Source of the DNA: Azospirillum sp.
Lineage (GTDB): Bacteria > Pseudomonadota > Alphaproteobacteria > Azospirillales > Azospirillaceae
Direction: 5' to 3'
Assembly (NCBI GenBank): GCA_027486405.1
Contig: JAIXPD010000014.1
Location: 1 to 64,000 of the forward strand
Length of the DNA: 64,000 bases
The position numbers and the translations under genes are program-made. The notes beneath the pieces were generated by a model that saw nothing but the letters and a program-made list of their open reading frames with translations, made no database searches and had not been told where the DNA came from. Numbering within the stretch: the stretch's first letter is position 1; each line of letters starts with the position of its first letter. Shown in pieces: positions 1 through 8,864 of this stretch.

Positions 1-1
1 A

Positions 2-106
2 GCTCCAAAGATCGCAATTACCGCCGTTATGCGAAAGCTCGTTATCTTTGCCAATGCCCTCTTGAGCAAAGGCCGAAAGTGGGACGAAAAATCCGCTTGT
101 CCATAA
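2..106 (+). pseudogene. IS110-family transposase, C-terminal end (cut by the window edge)
   Basis: An open frame runs in from the left edge and stops at the TAA at 104-106. Its last residues include AVMRKLVIFANALL followed by a KGRKWDEK-type tail, which is the conserved C-terminus of IS110-family transposases (DEDD enzymes acting through circular intermediates). Only about 34 residues are visible, so whether the full gene is intact cannot be said. GC content is lower here than in the genes to the right, as expected for an insertion element. Family assignment rests on motif recognition only. Confidence 0.7.
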
Positions 107-648
107 CGGATACTCTATGACTTTGTTTATCGAGCATCTTCACGCGTCAAATCGATCCCGATTTAACGCGATCTGCTCTAACGGCATTGGTATCACATAG
201 CTGAACAGCCCCTCGCTGTGTTCGTCCGATCCCCGCATCGTCCCCTCACCGGCCGCTTCCTCTGCGACCGGAGAGAATCACGACCGCCAAGCCGGGCATA
301 GCCTTTTCCACAGCCTGCCAAAGAGTGGCAAAGCGCATTATGATCCTTTTTTAGAGAGAGCGTGTGCGACCAAGTGCTTAAAGTTGCAATTTTTGCAGAT
401 CGTCAACCCGGTTCTGCCACCGGATGGATCGTTTGGAAACAGTGGGGCCAATGGGCTTGAGCAATTCCGCGCCCGAAACACGCTCAATCCCGACCAAAAC
501 GGGCCTTTGAAACGCTATTTTCAAGCTTCAGCGGAGGCAACGGCGCTGGATCAGTCCAGTCCGTTTTTCTGCGTCCTGTCAAATCGGAATCGATTTTGCG
601 TGCAAATCGGCTCGCCAAATCACGTTATGGAGTGTTCCCCTGTCTTGA
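107..648. other. Intergenic, lower-GC stretch between the IS110 end and the LacI gene
   Basis: No convincing gene is seen in these 540 bases. The part next to the transposase stop is probably the non-coding tail of the insertion element. A 102-codon open frame covers 384-692, but it has no recognisable domain, no good ribosome site, and overlaps the end of the LacI gene on the other strand. The element's right boundary could not be placed by eye. Confidence 0.5.
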
Positions 649-1645
649 TCACACCGACTGGCGGCGGATCAGCGGGCAGGGCAGGCGGATGACGGCGTTC
701 GGTGCGACCGACCCCGCCGGGGCCAGCAGGCATTCCACCGCCTTGCGCCCAAGGTCGTAGTGGGGAAGCTGCATGGTGGTCAGGCCGGGGCGCAGCAGGC
801 CGGCCAATTCGTGGTTGTCGTAACCGATGATCGCCAGATCGCCGGGGATCGACAGGCCCAGCTCCTTCACCGCCTCGTAACAGCCCATCGCCACCCAATC
901 GTTGACGCAGAACAGCGCCGTCGGCGGTTCGTCCAGCGTCATCAGGGCCTTGGTGGAGCGGTAGCCGCCCTCGGGGAACCAGCAATCGGCGCGGACCAGG
1001 GCGGGGTCAAAGGCGATGCCCGCCTCGTCCAGGGCGCGGCGATGGCCGGTCAACCGCTCCCGCCCGGCATCGACTTCGGGCACGCCATAGAGCATGCCGA
1101 TGCGGCGGTGCCCGGCGTCGATCAGGGTTCGGGTGGCGGTGTAGCCGCCCAACTCCTCGTCGGCCAGGATCGCCGGAAAGCGGCTTTGCCGGTCGTAGGC
1201 GTTGACCAGGATCGTCGGAATCTGCATCAGCGCGTCGGGCAGATCGACTCCGCACATCGACATGGCGGCGTAGATCACCCCATCGACCTGCCGGTCGCAC
1301 AGCATGTCCACGGCGGCCCGCGTGATGGCGGCGTCGCCCCCGGTGTTGACGATCAGCAGAACCTTGTCGTTGGCCCAACTCAACTCCTGCGCCCCGGCGA
1401 TGCTGCGCCCGGCGTAGCCGGAGGAGGCGATCACGTCGGTGATGAAACCGATGGTGTGGGTTTGCGAGGAGCTGAGCGCGCGCGCTGGGGTTGGGCCGGT
1501 AGCCCAGCTTGCGGACGGCCTGCACCACCCGTTCCTTGGTCGCTTCCGGGATGGCGCTGGCGTTGTTGTTGAGCACCAGCGACACCGTGGTCGGGGACAC
1601 CCCGGCCTCTTCGGCGACACTGCGGATGGTGGGGCGGCGGGCCAT
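649..1645 (-). pseudogene. LacI/GalR-family transcriptional regulator, frameshifted
   Basis: The N-terminal frame starts at ATG 1645 and encodes a typical LacI DNA-binding domain: MARRPTIRSVAEEAGVSPTT, then a hinge reading RPNPSARA. The sugar-binding core continues in another frame from about 1474 to the stop at 649 (QTHTIGFITDV, then an ordinary periplasmic-binding-protein-like fold ending LIRRQSV). The frames meet inside a run of five GC units at 1476-1485. One extra GC unit would give RPNPSARALSSSQTHTIGF, the expected family sequence, so the gene appears to have lost one dinucleotide (or gained one base). The product as read would be a DNA-binding domain without the effector domain. It may be a true mutation, a slippage switch or a sequencing error. 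A remnant of a sugar transporter ATPase lies just upstream, fitting a former sugar-uptake regulator. Confidence 0.8.
1476..1485. repeat. GC-dinucleotide run at the frameshift point
   Basis: Five GC units lie exactly where the reading frame of the LacI-type gene changes. A sixth unit restores a family-like hinge sequence. Dinucleotide runs are prone to slippage both in replication and in sequencing. Confidence 0.8.
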
Positions 1646-1751
1646 GATCGTCCAAACCGGATGCGGAAATCCGGCGACCCTATACCGCCGGTCTCCGCTC
1701 TGGAAAGGAAAGGCTGTTGGCCGCTCCCGTGGCGGACGTTCGCGGTCTCCC

Positions 1752-2027
1752 TCAGACCGGCAGCGCCACGCCGACACCGTCGAAGACGTGCAGGGCGGCG
1801 GGGTCGAAGCGGGCGTCGAACCGGTCGCCGACCTGGAAACGCCGCCCGCCGGGAATGGCCATCGTCAGGCCGTTGGCACCGGGGGCCGAGGCGTAGAGGA
1901 AGCGGCGGTCGCCGTGATATTCGATGTCCTGGATTTCCACCGGCCTGTTGCGGGGCGATCCGGTGGCGCGGCGTGCCTTGTCGTCGAGGGCGACTATACG
2001 CTTGGTAAAAGGATTTATTAAATCACT
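1752..2027 (-). pseudogene. C-terminal remnant of a carbohydrate ABC transporter ATPase (TOBE domain)
   Basis: The frame is open from 2027 down to the stop at 1752. From about 1940 it reads VEIQDIEYHGDRRFLYAS, later VGDRFDARFDPAALHVFDG. This is the TOBE (substrate/regulatory) domain that ends UgpC/MalK/MsmK-type ATPases. The nucleotide-binding domain that should precede it is missing: an in-frame TAA sits at 2028-2030 and the 25 or so residues before VEIQ do not look like the family. It is therefore a truncated relic. With the broken LacI gene and the IS110 end it suggests that a sugar uptake operon was deleted here. Confidence 0.6.
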
Positions 2028-2092
2028 TTATGTGTCCCTCCAACAATTCCCGGTCCTGTTCGAGTCCACCCGGCCCGGCCGGGCGGCGGTCG

Positions 2093-2575
2093 TCAGTCCG
2101 GCAGATGGCCCAGTGGCAGCGCCGTGCGGTAGCGCACCTGCTTCAGCGCGAAGCTGGAGCGGATTCCGGCCAGACCGGGGATGCGGGTGAGGTGGTCTTT
2201 CAGGAAGCGTTCGTAGCTCGCCAAATCGGGCACGACGACGCGCAGCAGGTAATCGGCGTCGCCGGACATCAGATAGCATTCCAGCACCTCCGGCCGTTCC
2301 ATCACGGCGGCCTCGAAGGCGTCGAGCCGCTCCTCCACCTGCCGGTCCAGACGCACACTGACAAAGATGTTGACCGCCAGATCGACGGTGGTGGGATCGA
2401 CCAGCGCGACGTAACGGTTGATGACGCCCGCCTCCTCCAGCGCCTTCACCCGGCGCAGGCAGGGCGAGGGCGACAGGCCGACCCGTTCGGCCAGTTCGTT
2501 GTTGGGTTGGCGGCCGTCCTCCTGCAACAGGGCCAGGATCTTGCGGTCGATGCGGTCGAGCTTGAGGTGGGGCAT
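2093..2575 (-). CDS. Lrp/AsnC-family transcriptional regulator
   Basis: A 160-residue protein with the standard layout: N-terminal winged helix ([20 protein letters not shown], then [20 protein letters not shown]) and a C-terminal RAM/AsnC ligand-binding domain ([20 protein letters not shown]). The ATG at 2575 ([10 protein letters not shown]) gives the usual family length; an upstream start at 2605 adds only 10 unconserved residues. It is divergent from the E1 dehydrogenase gene with about 130 bp between. Lrp-type regulators normally control a neighbouring amino-acid or oxoacid gene in response to an amino acid. In Pseudomonas putida the Lrp-type MdeR sits beside mdeAB, and MdeB resembles the neighbour here, so control of the E1 gene is likely. 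The ligand is unknown. Confidence 0.9.
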   Translation of the reverse strand: MPHLKLDRIDRKILALLQEDGRQPNNELAERVGLSPSPCLRRVKALEEAGVINRYVALVDPTTVDLAVNIFVSVRLDRQVEERLDAFEAAVMERPEVLECYLMSGDADYLLRVVVPDLASYERFLKDHLTRIPGLAGIRSSFALKQVRYRTALPLGHLPD

Positions 2576-2662
2576 GGGATGCCAATTTTTTGATTGAAAC
2601 AGCATCCAATGCTAAAACATCCAGGCTTGGCGCGCCACTTCGCACACATCTGCCGAACCACA

Positions 2663-2692
2663 AATGATAGGCTTTGCCAATCATAAGCCTTT
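2663..2692. promoter_or_regulatory. Imperfect direct repeat in the Lrp/E1 divergent promoter region
   Basis: AATGATAGGCTTT (2663-2675) and AATCATAAGCCTTT (2679-2692) are imperfect direct copies 16 bases apart, just upstream of the E1 start. Their position suits binding by the divergent Lrp-type regulator, but Lrp sites are loose and this is only a candidate. Confidence 0.35.
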
Positions 2693-2709
2693 TTGTGGAG
2701 CGCACCGCC

Positions 2710-5148
2710 ATGGCCACCGCCACGACGACCCAATCCCCCTATTCCGCCGCCGATCTGGCCTGTCTGCGGGAGTTGGAGCGCAAGGTTCTGTGGCTTGCGT
2801 CCTGGACCATCCACAACGCCAACCACATCCGCCCGAATCAGGATGGCTTGAAGATCGGCGGGCATCAGGCGTCCTCCGCCTCGTTGGCGGCGATCATGGC
2901 GGCGCTGTATTTTTCGGTGCTGCGGCCGGAGGACCGGGTGGCGGTGAAGCCGCACGCCAGCCCCAATTTCCACGCCATCCAGTATCTGTTGGGCAACCAG
3001 ACCCGCGAGAAGCTGGAAAATTTCCGGGGCTACAAGGGCGCGCAATCCTACCCGTCGCGGACCAAGGACGTGGATGATGTGGATTTCTCCACCGGGTCGG
3101 TCGGGCTGGGGGTGGCGCAAACCCTGTTCGCCTCGCTGACGCAGGATTATCTGAAGGCGAAGGCCCTCGCCCCCGGTCTGCCGGAGGGCCGCATGGTGTC
3201 GCTGGTCGGCGACGCCGAGATGGACGAGGGCAACATCTTCGAAGCGCTGCTGGAAGGCTGGAAACACGGGCTGCGCAACACCTGGTGGATCGTTGATTAC
3301 AACCGCCAGAGCCTGGACGCGGTGATTCGCGAAGGGCTGTGGGAGCGGTTGGAAAACATCTTCCGCGCCTTTGGCTGGGATGTGGTGATCCTGAAATACG
3401 GGTCGCTGATGCAGGCGGCGTTCCAGGAGCCGGGCGGGGAGCGGCTGCACGACTGGATCGACCATTGCCCGAACCAGCTCTATTCCGCCCTGACCTATCA
3501 GGGTGGGGCGGCGTGGCGGCGGCGGTTGATGGACGATCTGGGCGATCAGGGGCCGGTGACGGCCTTGATCGAACGCCGCAGCGACGCGGAATTGGCGCAG
3601 CTGATGGGCAATCTGGGCGGGCATGACCTGCCGTCGCTGCTCGACGCCTTCCACGCCGCCCGCAGCCACGACCGCCCGGTCTGCTTCATCGCCTACACCA
3701 TCAAGGGGGCGGGGCTGCCGCTGGCCGGGCACAAGGACAACCATTCCGGCCTGCTGACGCGCGAGCAGATGGACGGCTTCCGCGCCGCCTGCAACGTCCG
3801 CCCCGGCCAGGAGTGGGAACCGTTCGAGGGGCTGAGCCTGCCGCCCGCCACCCTGACCGCGTTTCTGGCGCGCGTGCCGTTTGCGCAGAAGGGGCGGCGG
3901 CGCTACCGCGCGGCGGCGGTCCCGGTTCCGGCCACCCTGCCGGTCCCGTCGCAAAAGAGCCTGTCCACCCAGGCCGCCTTCGGCCTGATCCTGAACGAGC
4001 TGGGGCGCGACCGGTCGGACCTGGCCGACCGCATCGTCACCACCGCCCCCGACGTCACGGTGTCCACCAATCTGGGCGCGTGGGTGAACCGGCGCGGCCT
4101 GTTCGCCAAACGCGACATGGCCGACCTGTTCAAGAAAGAGCGCATCCCCTCGACCTATTCCTGGGAGTTTTCGCCCAAGGGCCAGCACATGGAACTCGGC
4201 ATCGCCGAATCCAACCTGTTCATCCTGCTGTCGGCGCTGGGCCTGTCGCATTCCCTGTTCGGCGAACGGCTGCTGCCCATCGGCACGGTCTATGACCCCT
4301 TCATCATGCGCGGGGCCGACCAACTGAACTACGCCTGTTACCAGGACGCGCGGTTCCTGCTGGTCGCCACCCCGTCGGGGGTGACGCTGGCCCCGGAGGG
4401 CGGGGCGCACCAATCCATCGCCACGCCGCTGGTGGGGATGGCGCAGGACGGCTTGGCCTATTTCGAACCGGCCTTTGCCGACGAGCTGGCGGTGGTGATG
4501 CGCTGGGCCTTCGATTACATGCAGCGCGAAGGCAGCAAGGACGGGGCCGAGCCGGACGAACGCAATTGGCTGCGCGACGAAACCGGCGGGGCCGTCTATC
4601 TCCGCCTGTCCTCGCGCGTGTTGGAGCAGCCGACGCGGGCAATGGACGACACGCTGGCCCGCGACATCGTCGATGGCGGTTACTGGCTGCGCCGTCCGGG
4701 GCCGAACGCGCAGATCGTCATCGCCTGCACCGGGGCGATCACGCCCGAGGCGATCGAGGCGGTCGGGCTGCTGGGCGAGGACCGGCGCGACATCGGCCTG
4801 TTGGCCGTCACCTCCGCCGACCGCCTGCACGCCGGGTGGAGTGCGGCCCAACGGGCGCGCGAGCGCGGGTTGAGCCACGCCCGCGCCCACATTGAACGGT
4901 TGCTGGACGGCGTGCCGCCCCATTGCGGGCTGGTCACGGTGGTGGACGCCCATCCGGCGACGCTGGGTTGGTTGGGGTCGGTCGGCGGGCACCGCACGCG
5001 GGCGCTTGGAGTCGAGCATTTCGGCCAGACCGGGACGCTGGCCGATCTCTACCGCCATTTCGGCATCGACGCCCAGGCCATCGCCCGTTCGGCGGAAACC
5101 CTGGCCCCGGGCCGTCCGGTGCGGCATCTGCGGGCTGTGACCGGCTGA
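2710..5148 (+). CDS. 2-oxoacid (pyruvate-type) dehydrogenase E1, AceE/MdeB-like
   Basis: An 812-residue thiamine-diphosphate enzyme of the homodimeric E1 type, somewhat shorter than E. coli AceE (887). The N-terminal transketolase-like half carries NANHIRPN and GGHQASSAS and the diphosphate/Mg motif GDAEMDEGN (Gly167-Asp168) followed by VDYNRQSLD. The pyrimidine-binding half carries GQHMELGIAESNLFILLSALG and ends in a transketolase C-terminal domain. It should decarboxylate a 2-oxoacid and pass the acyl group to a lipoyl E2, but no E2 or E3 gene is nearby. A solitary E1 of this type next to an Lrp-type gene recalls mdeB (2-oxobutyrate from methionine breakdown); mdeA is absent, so substrate is open. 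ATG 2710 is chosen because alignment begins soon after it; an upstream in-frame codon at 2674 adds 12 unconserved residues. Confidence 0.85.
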   Translation: MATATTTQSPYSAADLACLRELERKVLWLASWTIHNANHIRPNQDGLKIGGHQASSASLAAIMAALYFSVLRPEDRVAVKPHASPNFHAIQYLLGNQTREKLENFRGYKGAQSYPSRTKDVDDVDFSTGSVGLGVAQTLFASLTQDYLKAKALAPGLPEGRMVSLVGDAEMDEGNIFEALLEGWKHGLRNTWWIVDYNRQSLDAVIREGLWERLENIFRAFGWDVVILKYGSLMQAAFQEPGGERLHDWIDHCPNQLYSALTYQGGAAWRRRLMDDLGDQGPVTALIERRSDAELAQLMGNLGGHDLPSLLDAFHAARSHDRPVCFIAYTIKGAGLPLAGHKDNHSGLLTREQMDGFRAACNVRPGQEWEPFEGLSLPPATLTAFLARVPFAQKGRRRYRAAAVPVPATLPVPSQKSLSTQAAFGLILNELGRDRSDLADRIVTTAPDVTVSTNLGAWVNRRGLFAKRDMADLFKKERIPSTYSWEFSPKGQHMELGIAESNLFILLSALGLSHSLFGERLLPIGTVYDPFIMRGADQLNYACYQDARFLLVATPSGVTLAPEGGAHQSIATPLVGMAQDGLAYFEPAFADELAVVMRWAFDYMQREGSKDGAEPDERNWLRDETGGAVYLRLSSRVLEQPTRAMDDTLARDIVDGGYWLRRPGPNAQIVIACTGAITPEAIEAVGLLGEDRRDIGLLAVTSADRLHAGWSAAQRARERGLSHARAHIERLLDGVPPHCGLVTVVDAHPATLGWLGSVGGHRTRALGVEHFGQTGTLADLYRHFGIDAQAIARSAETLAPGRPVRHLRAVTG

Positions 5149-5163
5149 TTTTGGCGCGGACCT

Positions 5164-5200
5164 GACCGATGGGGCAAGCTTCCGCTTCACCCCGCCGGTC
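5164..5200 (+). terminator. Possible hairpin terminator after the E1 gene
   Basis: GACCG-AT-GGGG pairs with CCCC-GC-CGGTC across a 15-base loop, with a two-base internal mismatch, and is followed by AAAAA rather than a T run. It lies between the E1 stop and the receiver gene. Weak candidate. Confidence 0.3.
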
Positions 5201-5241
5201 AAAAATGCGACCATGCCCGGACCTGTCGCCTGAGATGCTTG

Positions 5242-5667
5242 ATGAGCCAGAGCCGGAACGCCCTTGTCGTCGATGACCAGCCGGTCAACCGTCTCTTGGC
5301 CAGCCGCATGCTGGACAAGCTGGGATGGACCGTGGCCCAGGCCGACAGCGGCCCCGCCGCCCTGGATTGGCTGGCCGCCAACCGCGCCGACCTCATCATG
5401 CTGGACATCAGCATGCCGATGATGTCCGGCAAGGAGGTGTGCCAGCGGGTCCGCGCCGAAGCCGGGTTGGGCGGGCAGGGCATCCGCATCGTCGCCTACA
5501 CCGCCCATGGCCAGCCGGAGGAGCGGGCGGAATTCCTGTCCATCGGCTTTGACGCCGTTCTGGTCAAGCCGATCAGCCGCGACAGCGTGGAAAAGATCTT
5601 GTCCGCCTTGGCGTTGCCCGTTGCCGTGCCTGCGGGCGTGTCGGCGACCGGGGCGGGGGTGGCGTGA
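5242..5667 (+). CDS. Stand-alone receiver-domain protein (CheY-like)
   Basis: About 141 residues, essentially one receiver domain: [19 protein letters not shown] with the acidic pair, phospho-acceptor Asp in [15 protein letters not shown], Thr in YTAHG and Lys in LVKPIS. No output domain is present, so it acts by phosphotransfer or protein contact. ATG 5242 is preferred over the TTG just before it. Its stop overlaps the GTG start of the hybrid kinase (GTGA at 5664-5667), so the two are translationally coupled and probably form one phosphorelay. Confidence 0.9.
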   Translation: MSQSRNALVVDDQPVNRLLASRMLDKLGWTVAQADSGPAALDWLAANRADLIMLDISMPMMSGKEVCQRVRAEAGLGGQGIRIVAYTAHGQPEERAEFLSIGFDAVLVKPISRDSVEKILSALALPVAVPAGVSATGAGVA

Positions 5668-8600
5668 GCGCTGCGGTGCTCGATCGCGGCCAGTTTCGCG
5701 CCTTCGACAGCCTCGACACCCCGGTGTGGGTGTTCGATCTGGAGCATCCCGGCATCTGGGACGCCAACACCGCCGCCTTGCGCCTGTGGGGGGCGGTGGA
5801 TCGGGCGGAGCTGCTGGCGCGCGATTTTTCCGGCATGTCGGCGTCCACCATCACCCGGCTGAACGGCTACGCCGCCGCCTTTCGTGAGGGGCGGACGGTT
5901 CAGGAGCATTGGACCTTCTACCCAAAGGACGGGCCGGTGTCGGCGCGCTGCGTCTGCCGGGGCGTGCGCATCGACGATGGGCGGCTGGCGATGCAGGTCG
6001 AAGCCCATTGGCTGCCGGGCGACAGCATCGATCAGCAATCCTCCCGCATGGTGGAGGCGCTGCGCCACACCAGCCTTTTGGTGTCGCTCTACCGGATGGA
6101 CGGCACGCCGATCCTGCGCAACCCGGCGGCGATCCGCGCCTATGGCGACCCGCAACGGCCCGAGAGCGCAATCGGCCGGGGCGAACCGACCGGGGCCGAC
6201 GACACCGACGCCGTCATCGCGGCGGTCGCCAGCGGCGACAACCCCGGTTTCAGTGGCGAGGCGCTGGCCCGCACGCTGGAGGGACCGCGCCGCCACGCCA
6301 TCGACATCCGCCGCACCCATGATCCCGTCACCGGCGCGCCGATCCTGCTGGTGTCCGAACGCGACATCACCGACCGGTGGGGGGCCGAACAGGAACTCGC
6401 CCGGCTGTACGAGGAGCAGCACCGCATTTTGGTGTCGGTCCCGGACGGCATTTGCCGCCTGAACCGGCACGGCGTGGTGACGATGATGAATCCCGCCGCC
6501 GCCGCCCTGCTGGACACGACGGTGGAGGACGCGCGCGGCGAGCTGTTCATGAGCCTGGTCGGGTTGGCCGGGAATTCGGGGGCGGCCCCCGCGTTGCCTG
6601 GCCCGTCGAGCGGCGAATACCGTTTCCACACCCGCGCCGGGCGGGTCATTCCCGTTCATTGCGTGACGGCACCGTTGGCCGAGGGGGGCAGCGGCACCGT
6701 CCTGTGCTTCCACGACCTGTCCGACCGGCTGGCGAACGAACAGGCCCTGCGGCTGGCCAAGGAGCGGGCGGAGGCGGGCGAACGGGCCAAGATGGAATTC
6801 CTGGCGACGATGAGCCACGAAATCCGCACCCCGATGAACGGCGTTCTGGGCATGGCCAGCCTGCTGCTCGACACCGGCTTGACCGACGAGCAGCTCTATT
6901 TCACCCGCACCATCCGGGAATCCGCCGAAGCGCTGCTGACCATCATCAACGACATCCTCGATTTTTCGAAGCTGGAGGCAGGCAAGCTCGATCTGGAGGA
7001 CACCGATTTCGACGTGGCCGCCCTGGTGGACAGCGTCATCGACATCCTCAGCCCGCGCGTGGAGGCCAAGGGGCTGGCCTTTGGCGCGCAGATCGCGCCG
7101 TCGGTCCCGCTGCTGGTGCGCGGCGATCCGGGGCGGCTGCGGCAAATCCTGGTCAATCTCGTCGGCAACGCCGTCAAATTCACCGCCAAGGGCCGGGTCT
7201 GCCTGTCGGTGGAGCGGCTGGACGATGGAAACGCGGCGGTGGCCCGCTTGTGCGTGTCCGTGCGCGACACCGGCATCGGCATCGCGCCCGAGGCGCAGGC
7301 CCGGTTGTTCTCCATGTTCTCGCAGGTGGACGCGTCGATGGCGCGGCGCTACGGCGGCAGCGGGCTGGGGTTGGCGATCTGCAAGCGGTTGACCGCGATC
7401 ATGGGTGGGGAGATCGGCGTCACCAGCGCGGTCGGCGACGGCAGCCTGTTTTGGGTCGAGATCCCCTTTGCCACCGACCCGCAGGCGGCCCCGCGCGCGC
7501 CCCTGCCCGCCAACACCCGCGTGCTGGTGGTCGATGATCTCGGCATCAACGGCGAAAGCGTGCGGCGGCAATTGGCCCCCTGGGGGGTGGACACGCTGGT
7601 CCGCTCCACCCCGGACGAGGCGATGGAGGTGTTGGCGGCCGAGCGGGCGCAGGGGCGTCCCATCCGCACGGTGATCCTGGACCGGTCGCGCGCGGAAAAC
7701 AGCGGGTTGGCGGTGATCCACGCGCTGCGCGCCCGGTTTCCGGCGTCGGACCTGTCGATCTTGCTGATTCCCGCCATCGGTTTTGCCCTGCGCCGCGACC
7801 AGATCGCCGCCGCCGGGGTGGATGGCGTGCTGGTCAAGCCGGTGCGGCAAAGCCGGTTGCTGGCGCATCTGGCCGGTTTGGCCGACGGCCCGCGCGCGCC
7901 ATCCGCCCCGGTCGCGGTCAAGAGCACGCCCGCAGCCTCGGCGCGTATGCGGCTGCTGCTGGCCGAGGACAACCCGGTCAACCAGCAGGTCGCCGTTCTG
8001 CTGCTGCGCAAGCAGGGCCACAGCATCGACGTGGCGGGCAACGGGCGCGAGGCGGTGGAGGCCGTGCGCAACACGCCGATCCCCTATGATCTGGTGCTGA
8101 TGGACGTGCAGATGCCGGAAATGGACGGGTTGGAGGCCACCGCCGCCATCCGCGCCCTGCCCGGCGAGCGGCGTGACACCATCATCGTCGCCATGACCGC
8201 CAACGCCATGCAGGGCGATTCCGACATCTGCCTGAAGGCGGGGATGAACGATTACATCGCCAAGCCGGTGACGCCGGAAAAGCTGTCCACCGTGCTGGCG
8301 GCCTGGAGCGCGCGGGTGGGCACGCCGATGATCCTGACCCCGGCCCCGGAAACGACGGACAGCGTCAGCCCGCTGCTGGACGAGGCGGTGCGCGCCGATC
8401 TGCGCGCGGCGCTGGATGATGGCGGGCTGCGCGCGCTGGAGCGGGTGTTCCTGGATCACACCCCGGGCCAGATGCGCGCCATTGTCGCCACCCGCGATCC
8501 GGGGCAACTGGTCGCCTTGGCGCACAGCGTCAAGGGCAGCGCTGCCAATCTGGGGTTGGCCGCGCTGCGCGACGCCGCGCTGGCGCTGGAACGCGCGGCG

Positions 8601-8705
8601 CGCGAGATCGCGCCGACGGACGAGTTGGAACGGCGGGTGGCCGTGCTGGACGCCCAATTCGCCCGCACCGTCCGCGCGCTGGAAGCGGCGGTTCGGCGCG
8701 GGTGA
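5664..8705 (+). CDS. Hybrid sensor histidine kinase (PAS-HisKA-HATPase-REC-REC-Hpt)
   Basis: A 1013-residue cytoplasmic hybrid kinase without membrane segments. N-terminal PAS-like sensor domains fill about residues 1-365. The phospho-acceptor helix [11 protein letters not shown] has His385, followed by an ATPase domain ([26 protein letters not shown]). A first receiver ([14 protein letters not shown]) looks divergent. The second ([21 protein letters not shown], Asp814) is canonical. A C-terminal Hpt domain ([13 protein letters not shown], His954) completes an internal phosphorelay. The GTG start overlaps the receiver gene's stop, so the separate receiver is the obvious phospho-partner. The signal is unknown; a soluble PAS sensor suggests a cytoplasmic or redox cue. 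No DNA-binding output gene is adjacent. Confidence 0.92.
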   Translation: MSAAVLDRGQFRAFDSLDTPVWVFDLEHPGIWDANTAALRLWGAVDRAELLARDFSGMSASTITRLNGYAAAFREGRTVQEHWTFYPKDGPVSARCVCRGVRIDDGRLAMQVEAHWLPGDSIDQQSSRMVEALRHTSLLVSLYRMDGTPILRNPAAIRAYGDPQRPESAIGRGEPTGADDTDAVIAAVASGDNPGFSGEALARTLEGPRRHAIDIRRTHDPVTGAPILLVSERDITDRWGAEQELARLYEEQHRILVSVPDGICRLNRHGVVTMMNPAAAALLDTTVEDARGELFMSLVGLAGNSGAAPALPGPSSGEYRFHTRAGRVIPVHCVTAPLAEGGSGTVLCFHDLSDRLANEQALRLAKERAEAGERAKMEFLATMSHEIRTPMNGVLGMASLLLDTGLTDEQLYFTRTIRESAEALLTIINDILDFSKLEAGKLDLEDTDFDVAALVDSVIDILSPRVEAKGLAFGAQIAPSVPLLVRGDPGRLRQILVNLVGNAVKFTAKGRVCLSVERLDDGNAAVARLCVSVRDTGIGIAPEAQARLFSMFSQVDASMARRYGGSGLGLAICKRLTAIMGGEIGVTSAVGDGSLFWVEIPFATDPQAAPRAPLPANTRVLVVDDLGINGESVRRQLAPWGVDTLVRSTPDEAMEVLAAERAQGRPIRTVILDRSRAENSGLAVIHALRARFPASDLSILLIPAIGFALRRDQIAAAGVDGVLVKPVRQSRLLAHLAGLADGPRAPSAPVAVKSTPAASARMRLLLAEDNPVNQQVAVLLLRKQGHSIDVAGNGREAVEAVRNTPIPYDLVLMDVQMPEMDGLEATAAIRALPGERRDTIIVAMTANAMQGDSDICLKAGMNDYIAKPVTPEKLSTVLAAWSARVGTPMILTPAPETTDSVSPLLDEAVRADLRAALDDGGLRALERVFLDHTPGQMRAIVATRDPGQLVALAHSVKGSAANLGLAALRDAALALERAAREIAPTDELERRVAVLDAQFARTVRALEAAVRRG

Positions 8706-8864
8706 GGCGCATGATGCGCGGCAACCGGTTCGCACGAGCGGTCCCGGCCCGTCTGTGGTAAGCACGATGGGCGCGGACCAGGGACCGCCGTTCATCCGGG
8801 GTTCATCCCGGTTGCGGCAGGGTCCGCCGTGTCATCGGATCCGGGGTTGCGTGGGCGCGTCATC

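Noticed and set aside
384-692. Possible 102-codon gene on the plus strand
   Set aside because: No domain, poor ribosome site, and it overlaps the 3' end of the LacI-type gene.
1470-1490. Programmed ribosomal frameshift in the LacI-type gene
   Set aside because: The family is not known to use frameshifting and no slippery heptamer or stimulatory structure is seen; loss of one GC unit is simpler.
5496-8795. A very long open frame on the minus strand opposite the hybrid kinase (similar ones lie opposite the E1 gene and the molybdoenzyme)
   Set aside because: High-GC third-position bias keeps antisense frames open. The translations are Gly/Arg/Gln/His-rich with no domain, and the plus-strand genes are unmistakable.
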